Source: Myxococcales bacterium (GTDB taxonomy: Bacteria; Myxococcota_A; Polyangia; Polyangiales; Houyiibacteriaceae). From it: DNA of 64,000 nt. Location of the stretch: NCBI GenBank assembly GCA_019637115.1, contig JAHBWH010000015.1:1-64000 (forward strand), read 5' to 3'. Every line of letters starts with the position of its first letter. Positions within the stretch are counted from its first letter, which is position 1. This document shows, piece by piece, positions 59,181-64,000 of this stretch. Position numbers and translations under genes: made by a program. Below the pieces are notes generated by a model. The model was not told the origin of the DNA and made no database searches. It saw nothing but the letters and a program-made list of their open reading frames with translations.

Positions 59181-59613
59181 GCCAGTAGACGACTTCGTGC
59201 AAGAGCGCGACGAGCAGGGTCGACTCGCCCACGAGCGGCGCGGCGTCGAGCGCCGCCTCGGCCTCCGCGAGCGAGAGGAAACCGAAGGCGCCCGCGCGAT
59301 CATTCGAGCGCAGGTGGACCGCCCCGCGCAGCCCGAGGATCACGTAGCCCGCCGCGCGCCGGGGGAGCTCGCTGGGCGGCGCGACGTTCGCTCGTGAGGT
59401 CCGGCTCCGAACGCGGAGCAAGAAGCGCTCGAGCAGCCAGAGGTCGGTCTGGCCTGGCGGGAAGATCCGCTCGAGGGCCGCGAGGTCGTCGGGCAGCGTC
59501 GGCGCGAGCCCGCTGCACGCGCCATCGCGCGTGCGCCGCACGAAGAAGCGTGCGTCACTCGGCCCGAACGGGTGAGCGGCGCCGGGCGGCCAGTCGACGA
59601 CCGTGACGCTCAC
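59176..59613 (-). CDS. Hypothetical protein
   Basis: 145 aa from a GTG at 59613, with stop TGA inside the long inverted repeat. Seen: WPPGAAHPFGPSDARFFVRR, LWLLERFLLRVRSR, VILGLRGAVHLRSNDR and LLVALLHEVVYWH. No signal peptide or membrane helix. No family recognised. It lies 25 bp from the epimerase stop on the same strand. Confidence 0.6.
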   Translation of the reverse strand: MSVTVVDWPPGAAHPFGPSDARFFVRRTRDGACSGLAPTLPDDLAALERIFPPGQTDLWLLERFLLRVRSRTSRANVAPPSELPRRAAGYVILGLRGAVHLRSNDRAGAFGFLSLAEAEAALDAAPLVGESTLLVALLHEVVYWH

Positions 59614-59638
59614 GCGCTGCCGCCAAGCGCCGCGGACG

Positions 59639-60565
59639 TCACTGGCTCGCGAACCATGCGGCCGTCTTCGCGATGCCCTCGTCGAAGGATGTCCACTCGC
59701 CGAAGACGGTGGCCGGCTCGAGCACCGAGCGCTCGAGGTCGCCCGCGCGGCGCGGGCCGAAGCCGATCTCGGGCCCCTCGACGCCGAGCGAGCGCGCGAG
59801 CGCCTCGGCGACCTGACGCGTCGTGGTCGCGCTCCCGGTCGCGACGTTGAAGGTGCCCTCGACCTCGCCCGTCAGCGCGGCGAGGTTCGCGCGCACGACG
59901 TCGCCGACGTAGACGTAGTCGCGGACGCAGCCGTCGTCACCGACCTCTTGCTTCGCGTTGATCTGGATGGGCTGCCCAGCGCGCAGGCGCTGCGCGAAGA
60001 TCGCGACGACGCCCGCCTCGCCGTGCGGGTCCTGGCGCGGCCCGTAGACGTTGGCGTAGCGGAGCACGCTCGAGCGCAGGCCGTGCTCGTTGCGGTAGAA
60101 GTCGAGGTAACGCTCGACCGAGAGCTTGGCGCAGGCGTAGGGGCTGAGCGGGCGCTCGGCCCAGCCGACCTCGGCGCGCTTCGGCTCGACGACCTCGCCG
60201 TAGATGGCGCCGCCGGTCGACGCGAAGACCACCCGGCCGACGCCATGCTTCACGCAGGCCTCGAGCAGGTGGATGCTGCCGATGACGTTGGCCTCCGCGT
60301 CTCGGATGGGCTCGCGGACGCTCACCGCGACGCTGGTCTGCGCGCCCTGGTGACAGACCGCTTCGGGGCGGAAGTCCGCCACGACCCGCTCGACCGCCGC
60401 GCCGTCGCGGAGGTCGACGACCTCGAGCTTCGCGCGCGCGTCGACGTTCTCCTTCCGGCCGGTCGAGAGGTCGTCGAGCACCCGCACCTCGTGGCCCGCC
60501 GCGAGCAAGGCGTCGACCACGTGACTTCCGATGAAACCGGCGCCGCCGGTGACGAGGATCCGCAT
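59639..60565 (-). CDS. NAD-dependent nucleotide-sugar epimerase (UDP-glucose 4-epimerase type)
   Basis: 308 aa from the ATG at 60565. Extended-SDR features: GGAGFIGSHVVDALLAAGH (NAD loop), LDDLSTGRKENV, STGGAIYG, and the catalytic Y-x3-K in SPYACAKLSVERYL. Also RYANVYGPRQDPHGEAG. The closest groups are GalE-like UDP-glucose/UDP-N-acetylglucosamine 4-epimerases, but the sugar cannot be fixed. Together with the rml genes upstream it suggests O-antigen or exopolysaccharide precursor supply. Confidence 0.9.
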   Translation of the reverse strand: MRILVTGGAGFIGSHVVDALLAAGHEVRVLDDLSTGRKENVDARAKLEVVDLRDGAAVERVVADFRPEAVCHQGAQTSVAVSVREPIRDAEANVIGSIHLLEACVKHGVGRVVFASTGGAIYGEVVEPKRAEVGWAERPLSPYACAKLSVERYLDFYRNEHGLRSSVLRYANVYGPRQDPHGEAGVVAIFAQRLRAGQPIQINAKQEVGDDGCVRDYVYVGDVVRANLAALTGEVEGTFNVATGSATTTRQVAEALARSLGVEGPEIGFGPRRAGDLERSVLEPATVFGEWTSFDEGIAKTAAWFASQ

Positions 60566-60706
60566 GGAGCGGACATACCTCAACCCAAGCGCGAATGCGA
60601 CGCCTTCGGAGCAGGTCCCCTCGGCGGCTGGTGACCTGGTGGCTGGCGCGCGTAGCCACCGCGGGTGGGCGAGCTCGACGGTGAGCGTCAGGCCCTGGCC
60701 GGGCGG

Positions 60707-61558
60707 TCAGGACAGCTTCGCGAGGACGGCGTCGACCTGCTCGCGCCAGTCGGGCAGCGGGCCGATGAGGGCCTCGGTCGGGCCGAGGTCGAGGACGCTG
60801 TAGCGGGGGCGCTTCGCGGGGCGCGGGTACTCGTCGCTCGAGCACGGCTGGACGGCGCAGCCCGGCGCGACGCGCGACGCGATGTGCGCGGCGAGCTCGA
60901 ACCAGGTGCACTCGCCGCCATCGGTCGCGTGCAGCGTGCCGCGCGCGCCAGCCTCGACGAGCGCGAGCGTGGTGCGGGCCAGGCCCTCGGCGCTCGTCGG
61001 GCGGCCCCGCTGATCGTCGACCACCTTCAGCGCGTCGCGCTCGCGCGCGAGCTTCGCGATGGTGAGCACGAAGTTCTTGCCCCACGGCGCGTAGAGCCAG
61101 CTCGTGCGCAGGTAGAGGTGCGGCGCGCCGACCTCCGCGAGCGCGCGCTCGCCCGCGGCCTTCGAGCGGCCGTAGGCGTTGAGCGGCGCGAGCGGCGCGT
61201 CGACCGGGTAGGGGGCCTCCCCCTCGCCGTCGAAGACGTAGTCCGTGCCGAAGTGCACGAGCAGGGCGCCGACGTCGCGGCAGCGCTCCGCGAGGGCGCG
61301 CACCGCGTCGCCGTTGAGCCGGGTCGCGTCCGCTTCGTGCGTCTCCGCGCCGTCGACGTCCGTCCACGCGGCGCAGTTGATGACGACGTCGACGTCGTCG
61401 ATGGCGGCGAGCGTCGTCGGCGCGAGCAGGTCGACCTCGAGGTCCGCGCCCTGGCGCCCCGCCGTCCGCAGCGGCAACCCGCGCGCGGCGCCGAGCTCGA
61501 CGAAGGCGCGCCCCAGCATGCCCGTCGGAGCGACGACGACGAACCGGCGCTCAGCCAT
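60707..61558 (-). CDS. rfbD: dTDP-4-dehydrorhamnose reductase
   Basis: 283 aa. Reductive last step of dTDP-L-rhamnose synthesis. Seen: VVVAPTGMLGRAFVEL (dinucleotide loop, with APTG replacing GxxG), VVINCAAWTDVDGAE, HFGTDYVFDG, and Y-x3-K in NAYGRSKAAGE. Also RTSWLYAPWGKNF and the C-terminal PRPAKRPRYSVLDLG block typical of RmlD. It overlaps rfbC by 8 bp. Confidence 0.96.
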   Translation of the reverse strand: MAERRFVVVAPTGMLGRAFVELGAARGLPLRTAGRQGADLEVDLLAPTTLAAIDDVDVVINCAAWTDVDGAETHEADATRLNGDAVRALAERCRDVGALLVHFGTDYVFDGEGEAPYPVDAPLAPLNAYGRSKAAGERALAEVGAPHLYLRTSWLYAPWGKNFVLTIAKLARERDALKVVDDQRGRPTSAEGLARTTLALVEAGARGTLHATDGGECTWFELAAHIASRVAPGCAVQPCSSDEYPRPAKRPRYSVLDLGPTEALIGPLPDWREQVDAVLAKLS

Positions 61559-62129
61559 CGACGCCGTACCTCGGCAGCCGGACCTCGGGCGGGAGCGACG
61601 CCAGGGCAGGCGCCGCTTCGTCCTTCGCGCTGAGCTTCGGCGGCCCCTCGAGCGGCCACTCGACGCCGAAGGCCGGCTCGTCGTAGCGGAGCGAGAGCTC
61701 CGTCGAAGGGTCGTAGAACGCTGTGCATTTGTAGCTGAATGTTGCGTGCTCGCTCAGCACGAGGAAGCCGTGGGCGAAGCCCGGCGGGATCCAGAGCTGG
61801 TGGTGACGCTCGGCGTCGAGCACCTCGCCCACCCACTTGCCGAAGGTCGGCGAGCCGAAGCGCACGTCCACCGCGACGTCGTACACCGCGCCCTCGGTGA
61901 CCTGCACGAGCTTGCCCTGCCCGTTCGGGTGCTGCAGGTGCAGGCCGCGCAGGATGCCCTTCGGCGAGCGGCTGACGTTGTCCTGTACGAAGCGCATGCC
62001 CTCGAGCGGGATGCCGTGCTCGGCGTAGCGCTCGACGTGGAAGGACTCGAGGAAGTACCCCCGCGCGTCGCCGAAGACGCGAGGCTTCACGAGGAGCACG
62101 TCGGGGATGGAGAGCGGGACGACCTCCAT
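61551..62129 (-). CDS. rfbC: dTDP-4-dehydrorhamnose 3,5-epimerase
   Basis: 192 aa from the ATG at 62129, overlapping the rfbA stop (TGATG). Cupin fold with RmlC motifs: FGDARGYFLESF, FVQDNVSRSPKGILRGLHLQ (catalytic His in RGLHLQ), VYDVAVDVRFGSPTFGKW, LWIPPGFAHGFLVLSE and YKCTAFYDP. It inverts C3 and C5 of the 4-keto sugar. Upstream in-frame codons to 62345 belong to rfbA sequence in another frame. Confidence 0.96.
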   Translation of the reverse strand: MEVVPLSIPDVLLVKPRVFGDARGYFLESFHVERYAEHGIPLEGMRFVQDNVSRSPKGILRGLHLQHPNGQGKLVQVTEGAVYDVAVDVRFGSPTFGKWVGEVLDAERHHQLWIPPGFAHGFLVLSEHATFSYKCTAFYDPSTELSLRYDEPAFGVEWPLEGPPKLSAKDEAAPALASLPPEVRLPRYGVDG

Positions 62130-63010
62130 CACTCGATCTTCCCATCGGCGAGGTCGAGGAGGTACTGGCCGTAGGCGGTCTTGGAGAGCGCCGCGCCGCT
62201 CTCGCGGAGCTTGTCCGCGTCGATCCACGACTTGCGGAAGGCGATCTCCTCCGGGCAGGAGACCATCAGCCCCTGCCGAGACTGCACCGTCTGGATGAAG
62301 TGCGCGGCCTCGAGCAGCGCCTCGGGCGTCCCAGTGTCGAGCCACGCGACGCCGCGGCCGAGCTTCTCGAGCCGCAGCTGCTGCTTGTCGAGGTAGAGCC
62401 GGTTGAGGTCGGTGATCTCGAGCTCGCCGCGCGCCGAGGGCTTCAGCTGCTTGGCCAGCTCGACGACCTGCGCGTCGTAGAAGTAGAGGCCCGCGACCGC
62501 GTAGTTCGACTTCGGCTGCTTGGGCTTCTCTTCGAGGCCGATGACGCGGCCGGTCGCGTCGAACTCCGCGACGCCGTACGCGGTGGCGTCCTTGACGTAG
62601 TAGCCGAAGACGGTCGCGCCCGTGGACTGCGTCGCCGCCTCGACGAGCAGGCCTTGGAGACCGTGCCCGTAGAAGATGTTGTCGCCGAGCACGAGCGCGC
62701 AGGGGTCCCCGTCGATGAACTGCTCACCGATCAGGAAGGCCTGCGCGAGCCCGTCGGGGCTCGGCTGGACGGCGTACTCGATGCGCATCCCCCACTGCGA
62801 TCCGTCGCCGAGGAGGTTCTGGAAGAGCGCCGACTCGTGCGGCGTATTGATCACGAGCACGTGCCGAATCCCCGCCAGCATGAGGGTGCTGAGCGGGTAA
62901 TAGACCATCGGCTTGTCGTAGATCGCCATGAGCTGCTTGCTCACGGACTTCGTCAGCGGGTGCAGCCGGGTGCCCGAGCCCCCAGCGAGGATGATGCCCT
63001 TCTCGATCAT
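62129..63010 (-). CDS. rfbA: Glucose-1-phosphate thymidylyltransferase
   Basis: 293 aa, the usual RmlA length. Begins [19 protein letters not shown] (nucleotide loop), then [32 protein letters not shown] (metal Asp) and FVDGD-like FIDGDP. Also [20 protein letters not shown]. It makes dTDP-glucose from dTTP and glucose-1-phosphate, the first step of the pathway. It starts 30 bp after the rfbB stop. Confidence 0.97.
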   Translation of the reverse strand: MIEKGIILAGGSGTRLHPLTKSVSKQLMAIYDKPMVYYPLSTLMLAGIRHVLVINTPHESALFQNLLGDGSQWGMRIEYAVQPSPDGLAQAFLIGEQFIDGDPCALVLGDNIFYGHGLQGLLVEAATQSTGATVFGYYVKDATAYGVAEFDATGRVIGLEEKPKQPKSNYAVAGLYFYDAQVVELAKQLKPSARGELEITDLNRLYLDKQQLRLEKLGRGVAWLDTGTPEALLEAAHFIQTVQSRQGLMVSCPEEIAFRKSWIDADKLRESGAALSKTAYGQYLLDLADGKIE

Positions 63011-63040
63011 GCGCGACCCAGCCCTCTTTCCTCGCGGCGC

Positions 63041-64000
63041 TCAGCGCTCGCCGTAGTTCTTCTCGATCCAGTCGCGATACGCGCCGCTGCGCACGTCGCG
63101 CACCCACGCCTCGTTGTCGAGGTACCACCGGACCGTCTTGCGCAGACCGGTCTCGAAGGTCTCCTTCGGCGTCCACCCGCACTCCCGCTCGATCTTGCTC
63201 GCGTCGATGGCGTAGCGGAGGTCGTGTCCGGGCCGATCGGTGACGTAGGTCTTGAGCGCGTCGAGCTCCGCCGCGTCCGCGCCGGTCTCGTCGGCCACGA
63301 GGCGGATGAGCGCGTCGATGACCTCCATGTTCTGCAGCTCGTTGTGCCCGCCGACGTTGTAGGTCTCGCCTACCGCGCCCTTCTCGATGACGGTCCAGAT
63401 CGCCTCGCAATGATCGGTGACGTAGAGCCAGTCGCGCACGTTCACGCCCTTGCCGTAGATGGGCAGGGGCTTTCGGTCGACGAGGTTCAAGATCATCAGC
63501 GGGATGAGCTTCTCGGGGAACTGCAGCGGGCCGTAGTTGTTGCTGCAGTTCGTGATCTTCACGGGCATGCCGTAGGTCCGGTGCCACGCGCGCACGAGGT
63601 GGTCGCTCGACGCCTTGCTCGAGCTGTAGGGGCTCGAGGGGTCGTAGCGCGTCTCCTCGGTGAAGAGGCCCGTCTCGCCGAGCGAGCCGTAGACCTCGTC
63701 GGTGCTGACGTGGTGGAAGAGACCTTCGCCCCTCTTCCAGCGCTTTCGGCAGGCCTCGAGGAGGTTGAACGTGCCTTCGACGTTCGTGCGCAGGAACTGC
63801 TTGGGGCCGAGGATGCTGCGGTCGACGTGGCTCTCGGCCGCGAAGTGGACGACGAGCTCGGGCGCGTGCCGCTCGAAGCAGGCATCGACGGCGTCCGCGT
63901 CGGTGATGTCGACGCGCTCGAAGGCGTAGTTGGAGGCCCCCTCGATGTCCGTGAGGCTCTTGGGGTTGGCCGCGTAGGTCAGCGCGTCGAGGTTGACGAA
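63041..64000 (-). CDS. rfbB: dTDP-glucose 4,6-dehydratase (5' end outside window)
   Basis: The frame is open to base 64000, so ~30 N-terminal residues with the NAD loop are missing; 319 residues are visible. Seen: [44 protein letters not shown] (catalytic Thr-Asp-Glu), Y-x3-K in [14 protein letters not shown], and [20 protein letters not shown]. It converts dTDP-glucose to the 4-keto-6-deoxy sugar. First of the four rml genes in the order B-A-C-D. Confidence 0.97.
   Translation of the reverse strand, partial: FVNLDALTYAANPKSLTDIEGASNYAFERVDITDADAVDACFERHAPELVVHFAAESHVDRSILGPKQFLRTNVEGTFNLLEACRKRWKRGEGLFHHVSTDEVYGSLGETGLFTEETRYDPSSPYSSSKASSDHLVRAWHRTYGMPVKITNCSNNYGPLQFPEKLIPLMILNLVDRKPLPIYGKGVNVRDWLYVTDHCEAIWTVIEKGAVGETYNVGGHNELQNMEVIDALIRLVADETGADAAELDALKTYVTDRPGHDLRYAIDASKIERECGWTPKETFETGLRKTVRWYLDNEAWVRDVRSGAYRDWIEKNYGER

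Overview
The window is chromosomal DNA of very high G+C with extreme third-position G/C bias. It carries many exported lipoproteins, cysteine-rich repeat proteins, sigma-54 regulators and a MYXO-CTERM-like sorting tail. This points to a myxobacterium (Myxococcota, probably Polyangiales). A secreted isoamylase lipoprotein would fit an amylolytic lineage such as Sandaracinus, but the genus is an inference. No rRNA, tRNA, CRISPR array or transposase gene was found.

Layout. 1-3.5 kb: the 3' end of a sigma-54 activator gene, then a HEPN/MNT toxin-antitoxin-like pair lying between two copies of the activator/lipoprotein junction. 3.5-9 kb: envelope proteins, a c-type cytochrome lipoprotein and a processive GT2 glycosyltransferase. 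9-14 kb: a Rep/PcrA/UvrD-type helicase, a cysteine-rich repeat lipoprotein and coaX. 14.5-20 kb: a PnbB-like protein, the murA-hisG pair, a DMT exporter and an OprP-like porin. 20-30 kb: a cysteine-rich lipoprotein, an Old Yellow Enzyme homologue, an SDR, a 1288-aa HEAT-like protein and a pseudoprotease/beta-barrel fusion. 30-36 kb: a translationally coupled operon (TPR/PEGA protein, FG-GAP lipoprotein, NtrC-type response regulator), a TlpA-like thioredoxin and a membrane protein. 36-47 kb: an M17 aminopeptidase, isoamylase, a MopE-like lipoprotein, an OmpR/HK two-component pair with a hairpin-rich leader, a flavodoxin-membrane fusion, an F420-reductase-like protein and a gutted LysR gene. 47-57 kb: two divergent four-gene operons encoding exported c-haem-like, Tat-exported and DUF4266/DUF3570 proteins. 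57-64 kb: an exported carotenoid oxygenase, a sugar epimerase and the rml (dTDP-L-rhamnose) operon, which runs off the right edge.

Three features stand out. First, at least ten hexamer or dodecamer tandem arrays occur, mostly between genes and often between divergent genes. One pair is in frame inside an operon and fuses a MYXO-CTERM-like haem protein to a DUF3570 barrel in a single 777-codon ORF. Second, a short dispersed element lies just before the exported part of a lipoprotein and of the porin. Its two diverged copies differ mainly at the third codon position of one frame, and that frame is reached from an ATG only by a +1 shift at a shared CCCCCA, so it may be a leader peptide. Third, several large inverted repeats (22860-22963, 44283-44390, 59018-59180) are not explained by ordinary terminators.

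Functionally, the murA, rml, epimerase and GT2 genes serve the envelope and polysaccharides; the isoamylase and porin serve nutrient capture; and the 47-57 kb locus looks like a periplasmic or outer-membrane redox system of unknown substrate.
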